From Bryobacterales bacterium (GTDB lineage Bacteria; Acidobacteriota; Terriglobia; Bryobacterales; Bryobacteraceae), in contig PNAJ01000143.1 of assembly GCA_003170295.1 (NCBI GenBank), forward strand, positions 1 to 64,000: DNA of 64,000 nucleotides, read 5' to 3'. Position numbers and translations under genes: made by a program. A model generated the notes under the pieces. It was not told the DNA's origin. It made no database searches and was given only the letters and a program-made list of their open reading frames with translations. Below are positions 8,433 to 16,932 of this stretch, in pieces. How positions within the stretch are numbered: the stretch's first letter is position 1; each line of letters starts with the position of its first letter.

Positions 8433-10487
8433 CTACTTCGACAATTTCCTATCGAAGAAACCCTCCGCTGCGTGCATCGCACGCGACCAGTCCTGCACCC
8501 TTAGAAAATCGTGAATTTCGTCGGGGAAGATCAGCTCCTCGAACTCGGTATTCTGATTCCGCAGAGCCTCCACCAGCTTGATGGTCTGGCTGAAATTCAC
8601 GTTGCGGTCGTCGTCGCCGTGGATCAGCAGCACAGGCGACCGCCACCCTTTCACTGTCGCCATGGGCGATGCCTCGAAGGCGATGCGCGCCTGCTCGCGC
8701 TGTTTATCGGGATCGAGATTCGGATTCGCGACGCTGCCTCCGCGCGCGCTCCAGTCGTGTACGCCGTGCAGATCGACGCCGGCGGCGAATAGGTCGCTTG
8801 ATCGCGACAGCGCCATCGCGGTGAGATAGCCGCCGTAGGATCCTCCCCACACGCCGATGCGCTTGGGATCGACATCGGCGCGCGCGGCCATGTAGAGACC
8901 CGCGCCCATGACGTCGTTATATTCGCTGCCGCCGGAGGCGCCGTAGTTCAACGCCTCGCGAAAATTCAAGCCGTAGCCGATGCCGCTGCGGTAGTTCACG
9001 CTCAGCACCACGTATCCCTTGCTCGCCAGATACTGATTCATCGCATAGGTGTTCGAGTAGTAATACATGTAGTGCCAGCCGAGCAGCATCTGACGTCGCG
9101 ATCCGCCGTGGAAGAACACAATCGCGGGGTGTTTGCCCGAGCGCTTCGGCAAAAAAAGCTGGCCGTGAATCTGCATGCCGTCGGAGGCGGGGAAGATTAC
9201 CTGTTGCGGGACGACTTGGTCGTTCAAAGGAAAGTCGGCAGGGATGGCTTCGGGCGCGAGATCGTGCGTGGTGGAGGCTTTTACCGCCGCGCGACCGATT
9301 TCTTTCGGGCTGGAGCGCAAATAGGCGACGGCACCGTTGCCCGCGACATCGCTCACATCTTGCGGCTCCCATTCGATGCCTTCGCTCAACTTGACGATCG
9401 GTGTGGCCGCGCCGCCGCCGGTCGCTGAAACGCGCCAAATGTGACGGCGGTCGACGTCGTCCTGATTGGACGAGAACAGCAATTCGCGTCGGTCGTGGGA
9501 GAGAGAAACGTGCTCGATCTCAAATGCGCCGGGCGTCAGCAGCTTGGCGGGACCGCCCTCGGTCGACACGGAATAAAGATGCGACCAGCCGTCGCGCTCC
9601 CAGGGAAATACCAGGCGGTCTCCATCGGTCCACAGAATCTGATTCGATGCGACCATGGCGTGAAACGCGCTGCCGGCGCCACTTTGCGCGCGCCACACTT
9701 CGCGACCGGTGAGCGTGGTCGCGTCGGCAATACGAATCGACCACGGCTGCGGAGCGTCTCTTTGAGGGCCCGCACCTCCGGCGCGTGTCCACGTGGGTTG
9801 ACGAATGTATGCGATGCGGCGGCTGTCGGAGCTCCACACGGGGCTGGTGTCCTGATCGACGCTGGGATCGAGATAGCCCACTGTTTTCGCGCCGATTTTG
9901 AACACGCCGATGAACGCGTGCTCGGTGCGCGTATTCATGAATGCGAGCATGGTGCCATCGGGCGACCAACGCAGCTCGGTGGAGCGGCCTTTGGTGTGGA
10001 CGATCTCGACCGGCTTATCGCCGTTTAGATTGGTCAGCCAGATTTGCCCGTTGCGCACGAACGCGACATCACCGTTCTTGGAAACGGCGGGCATGCGGCC
10101 CTCACTCAATTTCTTTGGCGAGCCGCCATCGAACGGAACGATCCAGACGTCCTGCTCCGGCGTCTTTACGAGGCTTTCGGGATTCGGATTATCGCCGTTG
10201 GTTTCCAGATCTCCTCCGCGGACGTAAACGATGGATTTACCGTCGGCAGTCCAGGCGACCTCGCCGATCTCTTGCCCGTCGTCCTCGGTAATCGCAGTGA
10301 GCCGGCGGCCCTTGAAATCGGGCGCGGCGGCGACCCAGAGATTGTTCGCGCCGCGTTCTTTCATGAGCCAGGCGACTTTTCCGCCCGATGGCGCTGCGGT
10401 CAGCGCGGATGAGAAGGGAGCGTTGAGGTATTGATCGATTGTCGCGGCGCAAAGCGCGAGAGGCAGAGCGAAGAGGACGTATCTCAT
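8433..10487 (-). CDS. Exported S9 family prolyl-oligopeptidase/dipeptidyl-peptidase-like serine peptidase
   Basis: 684 residues from ATG 10487, which begins a signal peptide (MRYVLFALPLALCAA); a GTG at 10505 is possible but has no ribosome site. The first 400 residues are a beta-propeller with WD40-like/TolB-like repeats (WSPDGTMLAF, WSSDSRRIAYI). The C-terminal alpha/beta-hydrolase has the nucleophile in GVWGGSYGGYLTA (Ser about 550), the acid in LLIHGDDDRNV (about 626) and the histidine in PDEIHDF (about 659). It would cleave peptides in the periplasm. All catalytic residues are present. It stands alone on the minus strand, with REP units downstream. Confidence 0.9.
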   Translation of the reverse strand: MRYVLFALPLALCAATIDQYLNAPFSSALTAAPSGGKVAWLMKERGANNLWVAAAPDFKGRRLTAITEDDGQEIGEVAWTADGKSIVYVRGGDLETNGDNPNPESLVKTPEQDVWIVPFDGGSPKKLSEGRMPAVSKNGDVAFVRNGQIWLTNLNGDKPVEIVHTKGRSTELRWSPDGTMLAFMNTRTEHAFIGVFKIGAKTVGYLDPSVDQDTSPVWSSDSRRIAYIRQPTWTRAGGAGPQRDAPQPWSIRIADATTLTGREVWRAQSGAGSAFHAMVASNQILWTDGDRLVFPWERDGWSHLYSVSTEGGPAKLLTPGAFEIEHVSLSHDRRELLFSSNQDDVDRRHIWRVSATGGGAATPIVKLSEGIEWEPQDVSDVAGNGAVAYLRSSPKEIGRAAVKASTTHDLAPEAIPADFPLNDQVVPQQVIFPASDGMQIHGQLFLPKRSGKHPAIVFFHGGSRRQMLLGWHYMYYYSNTYAMNQYLASKGYVVLSVNYRSGIGYGLNFREALNYGASGGSEYNDVMGAGLYMAARADVDPKRIGVWGGSYGGYLTAMALSRSSDLFAAGVDLHGVHDWSARGGSVANPNLDPDKQREQARIAFEASPMATVKGWRSPVLLIHGDDDRNVNFSQTIKLVEALRNQNTEFEELIFPDEIHDFLRVQDWSRAMHAAEGFFDRKLSK

Positions 10488-10540
10488 ATTTCGAGATTTT
10501 CGCACAAGGGGATTCGCCGTGGGAGATAATCTTCGTCAGA

Positions 10541-10888
10541 ATGCATCAGGGCGCAACCGGGTGGGAACTCTTCGACGACGGCAGCACGATGGGTAAGCAA
10601 GGCTCCGAGGGCGGCATGATCCTGCTTGACGAGGAATACTCGAGTGGAGCCCGGATGACCCTAGAACGCGACGGTGCAACAGCTCCTTTCACGATTACGT
10701 GTGGCGTCTACGGCTGGATGGTTCACACTCGTTTCTTCGCTACCGAAGGCGACGCACGAGACCAGTTCAAGGAGATGAAGGACTCTCTAGCGGATATCCT
10801 TTCCGCGATTCCGAAGGCTAAAGACTCTGAGGGCGACACGCATAGCGTTTCCGAAGCTCTCGGCCACTTCATCCTCCAATACCCATAG
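10541..10888 (+). CDS. Small conserved protein of unknown function
   Basis: 115 residues from ATG 10541. The frame is open further upstream but that part overlaps the start of the S9 peptidase gene on the other strand and does not look conserved. GGGAG lies at 10521-10525, rather far upstream. The sequence (TGWELFDDGSTMGKQGSEGG, DEEYSSGARMTLERDG, YGWMVHTRFF) resembles small hypothetical proteins found in several phyla. No signal peptide, membrane segment or catalytic motif is seen. Confidence 0.7.
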   Translation: MHQGATGWELFDDGSTMGKQGSEGGMILLDEEYSSGARMTLERDGATAPFTITCGVYGWMVHTRFFATEGDARDQFKEMKDSLADILSAIPKAKDSEGDTHSVSEALGHFILQYP

Positions 10889-10941
10889 GTGTACGCCGCG
10901 TTTGACGCGCCCTCGGGCGCCAGTCGAGAATGGAGACTCGT

Positions 10942-11406
10942 ATGAAAATCATTGCGGCGATTTGCCTTTTGCTAGGTCTTGGCTCCTCGGCGCGGACGCA
11001 GACTAAGGAGCCGGTCATGCATGCGAAGGGCACGTTCGAAGTGAAGTTGAAGCCTCAGACCGATGAGAATGTCGGCGATCCGACTGTCGGCCGCATGTCC
11101 ATCGACAAGCAGTTTCACGGCGACCTGGAAGCGATCAGCAAGGGGCAGATGCTCGCGGTGCAAGGGGACGTCAAGGGATCGGCCGGTTACGTCGCGATGG
11201 AGCGCGTGAGCGGGACTCTCGCTGGTCACACCGGCAGCTTTGCGCTGCAACACACAGGCACGATGAATCGCGGAGTGCCGGAACTGAGCGTCACTGTCGT
11301 GCCGGATTCGGGCACCGGAGATCTCGCCGGGCTCACCGGCAAGATGACGATCATCATTGCCGATGGAAAGCACTCTTACGAGTTCGAGTACGCGCTCTCA
11401 AAATGA
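10942..11406 (+). CDS. Exported DUF3224-family protein
   Basis: 154 residues from ATG 10942, which has GGAG six bases upstream; an in-frame ATG at 10930 lacks a site. A signal peptide (MKIIAAICLLLGLGSSART) is followed by a beta-barrel-like domain with GTFEVKLKPQ, GYVAMERVSGTLAGHTGSF and GDLAGLTGKMTI, which is the DUF3224 pattern (allene-oxide-cyclase-like fold). The function of this family is not known. Two palindromes follow the stop codon. Confidence 0.85.
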   Translation: MKIIAAICLLLGLGSSARTQTKEPVMHAKGTFEVKLKPQTDENVGDPTVGRMSIDKQFHGDLEAISKGQMLAVQGDVKGSAGYVAMERVSGTLAGHTGSFALQHTGTMNRGVPELSVTVVPDSGTGDLAGLTGKMTIIIADGKHSYEFEYALSK

Positions 11407-11421
11407 ATTCGGCGCCCCTAC

Positions 11422-11496
11422 GGCAGGCGAAACCGCCTGCCCCACCTGGTGGCTTGCACGGTTTTCTGTTGTGGTGGCGCAGGCGGTTCCGCCTGC
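11422..11496. repeat. Two related short palindromes
   Basis: GGCAGGCG-AAAC-CGCCTGCC at 11422-11441 (8-base stem, 4-base loop) and GCAGGCGG-TT-CCGCCTGC at 11479-11496 (8-base stem, 2-base loop). They share the GCAGGCG/CGCCTGC stems. The first could end transcription of the DUF3224 gene, but no T-run follows; a repeat element is as likely. Confidence 0.5.
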
Positions 11497-11517
11497 GGTG
11501 TGAGGGACAATCAAGAT

Positions 11518-11784
11518 ATGAAGGGAATCCAGTTCGTTACCGACGAGAAGGATCGCAGAGTTGCTGTTCAAATTGACCTAAAGAAGTACGGGCCGATGCT
11601 GGAGGACTTCTGGGACGGCCTTATTTCTGAATCGCGCCGCGGCGAGAAGGTCAATGCGGATCTCGTGAATCGCTCTCAAGAGCGCCGCCTCAAAAGGGCG
11701 GCTGCCGCCAAAATTGGCCGCCCCAGAAGACACTGTTCAGCAATCGGGGTGGGGCGGGCTATTGAGCCGGCAGCCTGCTTCTAG
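11518..11784 (+). CDS. Orphan antitoxin-like protein whose 3' end is built from a REP repeat
   Basis: 88 residues from ATG 11518. The first 60 residues (MKGIQFVTDEKDRRVAVQID, YGPMLEDFWDGLISESRR) resemble small antitoxin proteins that usually pair with RelE-type toxins. No toxin gene follows. The last 25-30 codons and the stop lie in the REP element at 11690-11790, so the natural C-terminus has probably been replaced by repeat sequence. Homology is judged by eye and function is inferred; it may be non-functional. Confidence 0.55.
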   Translation: MKGIQFVTDEKDRRVAVQIDLKKYGPMLEDFWDGLISESRRGEKVNADLVNRSQERRLKRAAAAKIGRPRRHCSAIGVGRAIEPAACF

Positions 11785-11790
11785 CAGGTT
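11690..11790 (+). repeat. Composite REP/BIME-like element, second copy
   Basis: The left half carries CTGCCGCCAAAATTGGCCGC at about 11702-11721, matching 8345-8370. The right half GGGGCGGGCTATTGAGCC then GGCAGCCTGCTTCTAGCAGG matches 8390-8428. The two halves are separated by about 30 bases, as in the first copy. It overlaps the end of the antitoxin-like gene. Confidence 0.75.
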
Positions 11791-11820
11791 TGTGACTTAT
11801 AACTGCGATAGAATCGACCG

Positions 11821-13434
11821 ATGGAATCCTACGCTCGCGGCCCCGCGTTTGCGCTGACGACGAAAACGACGCCTCAGGTTTTTTCAGACACCGCGCATCG
11901 ATTTGCCGATCGCGAAGCCCTGGTCGTTCCTCATCAGCAGCTCCGCCTGAGCTGGAAACAGCTCGCGGACAAAGTCGAGAAAACCGCGCGCGGGTTGGCT
12001 GGGCTTGGGCTTGCTCCCGGAGATCGCGTCGGGGTCTGGGCGACGAACTGCGCCGAGTGGATCTATCTGCAACTCGCGTGCCCGCAGGCGGGGTTGGTGC
12101 TGGTGAACGTCAATCCGGCGTACCGGGCGCTGGAACTCACTTATGTGCTGAAGCGGTCTGGTATTAAGGCTCTCTTTCTGAGATGCGGCGATGCGCGATC
12201 GAAGTATCGAGAGATTCTCGAACAGGCGATTCACGGTGAAACACTCGCTCTCGAACACGTCGTCTACTTAGGCGAAGAATCGTGGGACAAGATGATCGCG
12301 AACGGAGTCGACATTTCAGCCTTAGACGCAAACTGCCACGACGTGCTCAACATTCAATACACTTCCGGCACCACAGGATCGCCGAAAGGCGTGCTGCTGA
12401 CGCATCACAATCTGCTCAACAACGGACGCATCGCCGCTTATGGGCTGCGCTTCACCGAACAGGACCGATTGTGCTCGCCCGTGCCCATGTATCACTGCTT
12501 CGGCTGCGTCATGGGTACGATGGCGGTAATCGCGACCGGTGCGACGATGATCCTGCCCGCGCCCAGTTTCGATCCTCTGGCCACCATGCAAGCGATTCAC
12601 GACGAGCGCGCGACGGCCATCTACGGCGTGCCGACTATGTTCATCGCGCAGCTGACGCATCCGGAATTCTCGCGCTTCGATTTTACGAGCCTCCGCACTG
12701 GCATCATGGCCGGCGCGCCGTGTCCGATTGAAGTGATGAATCGCGTGATCGGCGATATGCACTGCAGCGAGATGACGATCATGTACGGGCAAACCGAATG
12801 CTCGCCCGTCATCACCATGGCGAGCGTCGACGATTCGGTGGAGAGGCGCGTATCCACGGTCGGCGCCGCTTGCCCGGAGACCGAAATAAAAATTGTTTCG
12901 CCCGAAGGCGCGATCCTCCCCGTCGGCGAACAGGGCGAGCTGTGCGCGCGCGGCTACGCCATCATGAAGGGCTACGATCAGGACCCCGACGCTACCGCGC
13001 GCGCCGTCGATAAAGAGGGCTGGCTGCGTACCGGAGATCTGGCGACCATGCGTCCCGACGGCTATTTCCGCATCACGGGACGCTTAAAGGACATGATTAT
13101 CCGGGGCGGCGAGAATATTTATCCAAGGGAGGTCGAGGAGTTTCTCTACACTCATCCCAAGGTCGCCGACGTGCAGGTGGTGGGGCTGCCGGATGAGAGG
13201 CTGGGCGAAACCGTGGCCGCCTGGATTAAGCTGAAAGCAGGCGAAACGGCGGTGGAAGATGAAATTCGCGAGTTCTGCAAAGGGAAAATCGCGCATTTCA
13301 AGATTCCGAGCTGCATCCGTTTCGTGGATTCCTTTCCGATGACCGTCACCGGCAAAATTCAGAAATATGTGATTCGCCAGACGGAAATCGAGGCTCGTCA
13401 TCTTGAAAAAGCCGCTAGCATCGAAACCGCATAA
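11821..13434 (+). CDS. AMP-dependent acyl-CoA ligase (FadD-like)
   Basis: 537 residues. The ATP-binding motif YTSGTTGSPKG is at about 179-190, YGQTECSP near 322, GRLKDMIIRGGENIYP near 420, and the catalytic lysine of TGKIQK near 512, so both adenylate-forming subdomains are complete. Family knowledge gives acyl-AMP formation followed by thioester formation with CoA, usually on medium- or long-chain fatty acids; the exact substrate cannot be read from the sequence. No signal peptide. The stop overlaps the start of the next gene (TAATG), so the two are translationally coupled. Confidence 0.9.
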   Translation: MESYARGPAFALTTKTTPQVFSDTAHRFADREALVVPHQQLRLSWKQLADKVEKTARGLAGLGLAPGDRVGVWATNCAEWIYLQLACPQAGLVLVNVNPAYRALELTYVLKRSGIKALFLRCGDARSKYREILEQAIHGETLALEHVVYLGEESWDKMIANGVDISALDANCHDVLNIQYTSGTTGSPKGVLLTHHNLLNNGRIAAYGLRFTEQDRLCSPVPMYHCFGCVMGTMAVIATGATMILPAPSFDPLATMQAIHDERATAIYGVPTMFIAQLTHPEFSRFDFTSLRTGIMAGAPCPIEVMNRVIGDMHCSEMTIMYGQTECSPVITMASVDDSVERRVSTVGAACPETEIKIVSPEGAILPVGEQGELCARGYAIMKGYDQDPDATARAVDKEGWLRTGDLATMRPDGYFRITGRLKDMIIRGGENIYPREVEEFLYTHPKVADVQVVGLPDERLGETVAAWIKLKAGETAVEDEIREFCKGKIAHFKIPSCIRFVDSFPMTVTGKIQKYVIRQTEIEARHLEKAASIETA

Positions 13435-14297
13435 TGACTCCTAAACTAAGAATCGCCGCAATTACAGATGAGTTTTCTCCCGACTTAAGTGTCGCGCTGA
13501 AGGCCATGAAGCCGATCGGCATGACCGGTGCGGAACTGCGCGTGGTCGGAGGAAAGAACATTATGGACCTTTCGCCCGAAGAACTTTCGCGCGCCAAGGC
13601 TCTGCTCGACGCCGAAGGATTCGAGGTGATCTCCATCGCGTCGCCGCTGCTGAAGTGCGTGCTGCCCGGGGCACCCGCCATCGACACTAGATTTCAGCAC
13701 GATGTCTTCGCGTCGAAGCACACCTATGAGGACCAACCTCGTTTAACCGAGCACGCATTCTTGATCGCTAAGCGAATGGGCGCGCCGATCGTGCGCGTGT
13801 TCTCCTATTGGCGCACGGTGAAGCCGGACGAGTGTTTCGAGGCCGTCGTGAAGGCTCTGCGCGCGCTGGCGGAGAAGGCGAAGAAAGAAAACCTGATTAT
13901 CGGTCTGGAAAACGAACACGCCTGCAACATTGGAACCGGCCGCGAGACGGCGCGAGTGCTGGCCGCCCTCGATCATCCGAATCTCAAAGTGGTGTGGGAC
14001 CCGGCGAATGCTCTGGTCGCGGGCGAGACGCCGATTCCCGAAGGCTACCGGGTGCTCGACCCAAAGCGCATCGCCCATGTGCACGCGAAGGATTGCCACA
14101 TCGTGGATCACAAGCCGGAATGGGGTCCGCTGGGCACTCGATCGGTGGATTGGAAAGGGCAGATCGCAGCGCTGCTCGAAGACGGCTACAAAGGATGGCT
14201 GAGTCTGGAAACGCACTGGCCGGGTCCAGGCGGCAACAAGCTCGAAGGCAGCACCATCTGTGGATGGAACCTGCGCGGCCTTGCGTCGGGGAATTAA
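13434..14297 (+). CDS. Sugar phosphate isomerase/epimerase-like TIM-barrel protein
   Basis: 287 residues. The pattern IAAITDEFSPDLSVAL at the start, GLENEHACNIGTG near 160, KVVWDPANAL near 188 and HVHAKDCHI near 218 fits the xylose-isomerase-like (AP endonuclease family 2) barrel, in which Glu, Asp and His residues bind a divalent metal. No signal peptide, so cytoplasmic. The start shares one base with the stop of the acyl-CoA ligase gene. The sugar or polyol substrate is unknown and the link to acyl activation is not obvious. Confidence 0.85.
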   Translation: MTPKLRIAAITDEFSPDLSVALKAMKPIGMTGAELRVVGGKNIMDLSPEELSRAKALLDAEGFEVISIASPLLKCVLPGAPAIDTRFQHDVFASKHTYEDQPRLTEHAFLIAKRMGAPIVRVFSYWRTVKPDECFEAVVKALRALAEKAKKENLIIGLENEHACNIGTGRETARVLAALDHPNLKVVWDPANALVAGETPIPEGYRVLDPKRIAHVHAKDCHIVDHKPEWGPLGTRSVDWKGQIAALLEDGYKGWLSLETHWPGPGGNKLEGSTICGWNLRGLASGN

Positions 14298-14312
14298 TAT
14301 TCAACCTGGGGC

Positions 14313-14348
14313 TTGCAATCCTTCCCATTGTGTGCTAAAAATTTAGCA
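14313..14348 (+). promoter_or_regulatory. Probable BlaI operator and promoter of blaI-blaR1
   Basis: A perfect inverted repeat TGCTAAA-AA-TTTAGCA at 14333-14348 lies eight bases before the BlaI start. TTGCAA at 14313-14318 and TAAAAA at 14336-14341, 17 bases apart, form a plausible promoter, so the operator would cover the -10 box, as expected for self-repression. The predicted transcript would begin within a few bases of the start codon, leaving no room for a ribosome site. Confidence 0.65.
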
Positions 14349-14355
14349 TACGCAT

Positions 14356-14733
14356 ATGGAAAAACTGAGCCGCCGCGAGCGCCAGATCATGGACGTGCTT
14401 TACGAGCGTAGCCGCGCCACCGCCGCCGAAATTCTGGCCGCTCTCCCGGACCCACCCAGTTATTCGGCGATCCGTGCGCTCATCAAAGTGCTGGAGGACA
14501 AGGGTCACGTCAAGCATCAGGAGGACGGCCCGCGCTACGTTTTTACGCCCAGCGTCCCCCGAGCCAAGGCGCGCCGCAGCGCGGTAAAGCATCTGTTGCA
14601 AACGTTTTTCGACGATTCGGCGGGCGAAGCTGTAGCCAGCCTGCTTGGATTGTCGGCCGGAAAATTGAAGCCCGAGGAGCTCGACAAAATTGAAGAGCTC
14701 ATCGCCCGTGCAAGGAAGGAACAGAAGTCATGA
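14356..14733 (+). CDS. blaI: BlaI/MecI-family winged-helix repressor
   Basis: 125 residues. Winged-helix region at about 5-75 (LSRRERQIMDVLYERSRATA, YSAIRALIKVLEDKGHVKHQ, GPRYVFTPSVPR) and a C-terminal dimerisation part ending in a lysine-rich helix. Members repress their own operon until cleaved in response to a signal from the partner metallopeptidase. The partner gene follows directly with an ATGA overlap, and a palindromic operator lies just upstream. No beta-lactamase is nearby, so the signal is probably general envelope stress. Confidence 0.9.
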   Translation: MEKLSRRERQIMDVLYERSRATAAEILAALPDPPSYSAIRALIKVLEDKGHVKHQEDGPRYVFTPSVPRAKARRSAVKHLLQTFFDDSAGEAVASLLGLSAGKLKPEELDKIEELIARARKEQKS

Positions 14734-15893
14734 ACCTGCTACTCGATTCCGCTCTCAAAGCAACGGTGATCCTGTTCGCGGCGTGGACCGCGTCGCTCCT
14801 GTTGCGCCGCGCCTCGGCCGACGTGCGTCACACCATCTGGCTGGTCGCGATGCTCGCGGTGGCGATGCTGCCCGCCGCCCTCGCGATACCTCGCAGCGCG
14901 ATTCCCTCCGCGGCTCGGATTATCGTCCCCGTCATGGTGGCAGGTACGCAAGTAGCCGCGCGCAAGCTGCCTTGGCTTGTGATGCTTTGGGCCATCGGCG
15001 CGAGCATCGTGCTTACCCGTCTGATCTTCGGTCTTCTCGCCGCCGCGCGCATCACTCGATCCGCCCGTATCATCGACGGCGTTCTTTATAGCGATCTCGC
15101 CGCGACTCCGCTTACCTGGGGATTCCTCCGGCCCGTCGTGATTCTGCCCGCCTACGCAACCGAGTGGACCGCCGCCCAACGCGATTTGGTAATCCGTCAC
15201 GAGCAAGCGCACATCGCGCGCCACGACTGGCTCTGGCAGATGCTCTCCAATCTGATGACGGCCGTGTTCTGGTTCCATCCTCTGGTATGGCTGGCGAACA
15301 TCCAACTGCGCCGCGAAGCCGAGGGCGCGGTCGACGATTTCGTCCTGTCGAATGGCGCGACGCCATCCGATTACGCGGACCGGCTCGTGGATGTCGCCAG
15401 GAGGCTCAACCGTATCTCCGCACCCGTGGCGGTGCTTTCCATGGTCCGCAAACCGGAGCTCGAAACGCGCGTGCGGTCGATTCTCGATCCCTCGCGCCAT
15501 CGCGCTAATGCCGGATTATTCGTGCGATGCGCCATCGCGCTCGCGGCTGTGGCGTTAATCCTCCCGATCGCCGTGACGCGCGAGCGAGTCTACGCGCAAG
15601 GCAAGGTCTACAAATTGGCCAAGGGCATGACGCCGCCTTCGCTGATCTCCAGGGTGGAGCCGCAATACACTCCTGAAGCGCAGGACGCCAGAATCGAGGG
15701 TACCGTGAAGCTGTCGGCGGAAGTCACCCCCGAGGGCGTCGCCCGGAATATTCGCGTGGCAAAATCTCTCGATCCCGGGCTCGATGCGAATGCGGTCAGC
15801 GCGGTATCGAACTGGCGCTTCAAACCGGGGATGAAGGACGGCGAGCCGGTCACGGTTGCCGTCACCATCGAGGTTAATTTTCATTTGAAGTGA
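14730..15893 (+). CDS. BlaR1-like M56 metallopeptidase with C-terminal TonB domain
   Basis: 387 residues. Hydrophobic segments near 10-30, 35-55, 80-105 and 262-282 anchor it in the inner membrane. The zinc-peptidase motif RHEQAHIARHDW (HExxH at about 157-161) is intact. After the last membrane segment the exported tail is not a penicillin-binding domain but a TonB energy-transducer C-domain (SRVEPQYTPEAQDARIEGTV, NWRFKPGMKDGEPV). This M56-TonB form is known in Acidobacteria and Bacteroidetes. It would cleave or activate its BlaI partner; the TonB part may contact outer-membrane proteins. The same C-terminal motif recurs in the TonB protein at 35594-36574. Confidence 0.9.
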   Translation: MNLLLDSALKATVILFAAWTASLLLRRASADVRHTIWLVAMLAVAMLPAALAIPRSAIPSAARIIVPVMVAGTQVAARKLPWLVMLWAIGASIVLTRLIFGLLAAARITRSARIIDGVLYSDLAATPLTWGFLRPVVILPAYATEWTAAQRDLVIRHEQAHIARHDWLWQMLSNLMTAVFWFHPLVWLANIQLRREAEGAVDDFVLSNGATPSDYADRLVDVARRLNRISAPVAVLSMVRKPELETRVRSILDPSRHRANAGLFVRCAIALAAVALILPIAVTRERVYAQGKVYKLAKGMTPPSLISRVEPQYTPEAQDARIEGTVKLSAEVTPEGVARNIRVAKSLDPGLDANAVSAVSNWRFKPGMKDGEPVTVAVTIEVNFHLK

Positions 15894-15919
15894 TAAAATC
15901 GGCCTCGAACTAACATTTA

Positions 15920-15997
15920 CCGCTCTCTATGGTCGCGGCTCGGTATCGAGGCTACCCGTTGTCAGATGCCTACCGAGCCGCCGACCACAGGGAGCGG
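15920..15997. repeat. Imperfect inverted repeat, GGTC-GGCTCGGTA family
   Basis: The left arm CCGCTCTCTATGGTCGCGG plus CTCGGTA (15920-15945) and the right arm TACCGAGCCGCCGACCACAG plus GGAGCGG (15971-15997) pair with few mismatches around a 25-base loop. It lies between blaR1 and folD and could act as a terminator, but related copies at 3443-3478 and 47628-47651 favour a dispersed element. Confidence 0.65.
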
Positions 15998-16029
15998 AGG
16001 TTCGAGCCCTTGCTAAACTCGTCATAGGC

Positions 16030-16932
16030 ATGGCGCAAATCCTGGACGGGGCCGTCGTTCGCGACAAAATTTTCGAGGATCTAAAACCGAGGATTCAAAG
16101 ACTCAGCCGTCCGGCCGGCCTCGCCGTTGTTGTGGTGGGCGACAATCCCGGTTCGGAGATTTACGTCCGCAATAAAATCAAGGCCTGTGCCACGCTCGGC
16201 ATCCACAGCGAAAAAATCGCTCCGCCCTCCACCGTCTCAACTGACGAACTGCTCGCGATCATCGATAAATTGAACGCCAACCCCTTGATCGACGGCATCC
16301 TGGTGCAGATGCCTTTGCCCAAACAGGTCGATTCCCGGCGCGTGCTCGAATCCGTGGCTCCGGGAAAAGATGCCGATGGATTTCACCCTTTGAACGTCGG
16401 CCATCTCGTCGCCGGACGCCCCGCGCCGCGAGCCTGCACCCCCGCCGGCATCATCGAGCTGCTGAAGTTCTATCGCATTAAAATGGATGGCCGCCGCGCC
16501 GTCGTGCTGGGCCGGAGCGATATTGTCGGCAAGCCGATGGCGCTAATGCTGCTTCAGGAAAACGCTACCGTGACCATCTGCCATTCCGGCACGTCCAACC
16601 TGGTTGAGGAGGCTCGCCGCGCCGATATCCTGGTCGCCGCCATGGGCAAGCCCGCGTTTCTGACCAGCGAATACATCGCGCCCGGAGCCACCGTGATCGA
16701 CGTCGGCACCTCTCGCATCGTTGATCGAAGCGAGGCCGTTCGCATCGGGAAAGCCGAGGAGTTCGATCGCAAAGGATGGGCGCTGGTCGGCGACCTGAAC
16801 CCCATCGATGTCGCGCGTCAAGCCACCGCGTATACGCCGGTGCCGGGCGGAGTGGGTCCGCTCACCGTCGCGATGCTGATGGCGAATACGGTCGCGCTGG
16901 CCGAGAGTCATCTTAAAAAATGTTGCGCGTAG
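16030..16932 (+). CDS. folD: Bifunctional methylenetetrahydrofolate dehydrogenase/cyclohydrolase
   Basis: 300 residues, the usual length. Hallmarks are YVRNKIKACATLGI near 48 with the catalytic lysine, DGILVQMPLP near 93, GRSDIVGKPMA near 163 in the NADP-binding half, and PVPGGVGPLTVAML near 275. It oxidises 5,10-methylene-THF to methenyl-THF and hydrolyses that to 10-formyl-THF in the cytoplasm, feeding purine and formyl-methionine synthesis. It overlaps coaE by 13 bases and begins an overlapping four-gene chain. Confidence 0.97.
   Translation: MAQILDGAVVRDKIFEDLKPRIQRLSRPAGLAVVVVGDNPGSEIYVRNKIKACATLGIHSEKIAPPSTVSTDELLAIIDKLNANPLIDGILVQMPLPKQVDSRRVLESVAPGKDADGFHPLNVGHLVAGRPAPRACTPAGIIELLKFYRIKMDGRRAVVLGRSDIVGKPMALMLLQENATVTICHSGTSNLVEEARRADILVAAMGKPAFLTSEYIAPGATVIDVGTSRIVDRSEAVRIGKAEEFDRKGWALVGDLNPIDVARQATAYTPVPGGVGPLTVAMLMANTVALAESHLKKCCA

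Noticed and set aside
8041..10434. Forward ORFs across the S9 peptidase gene
   Set aside because: Antisense shadows of a gene with a complete catalytic triad.
15960..16015. GTTCGAGCCC resembling a tRNA T-loop
   Set aside because: No acceptor or anticodon stem fits around it; it is the end of an inverted repeat.
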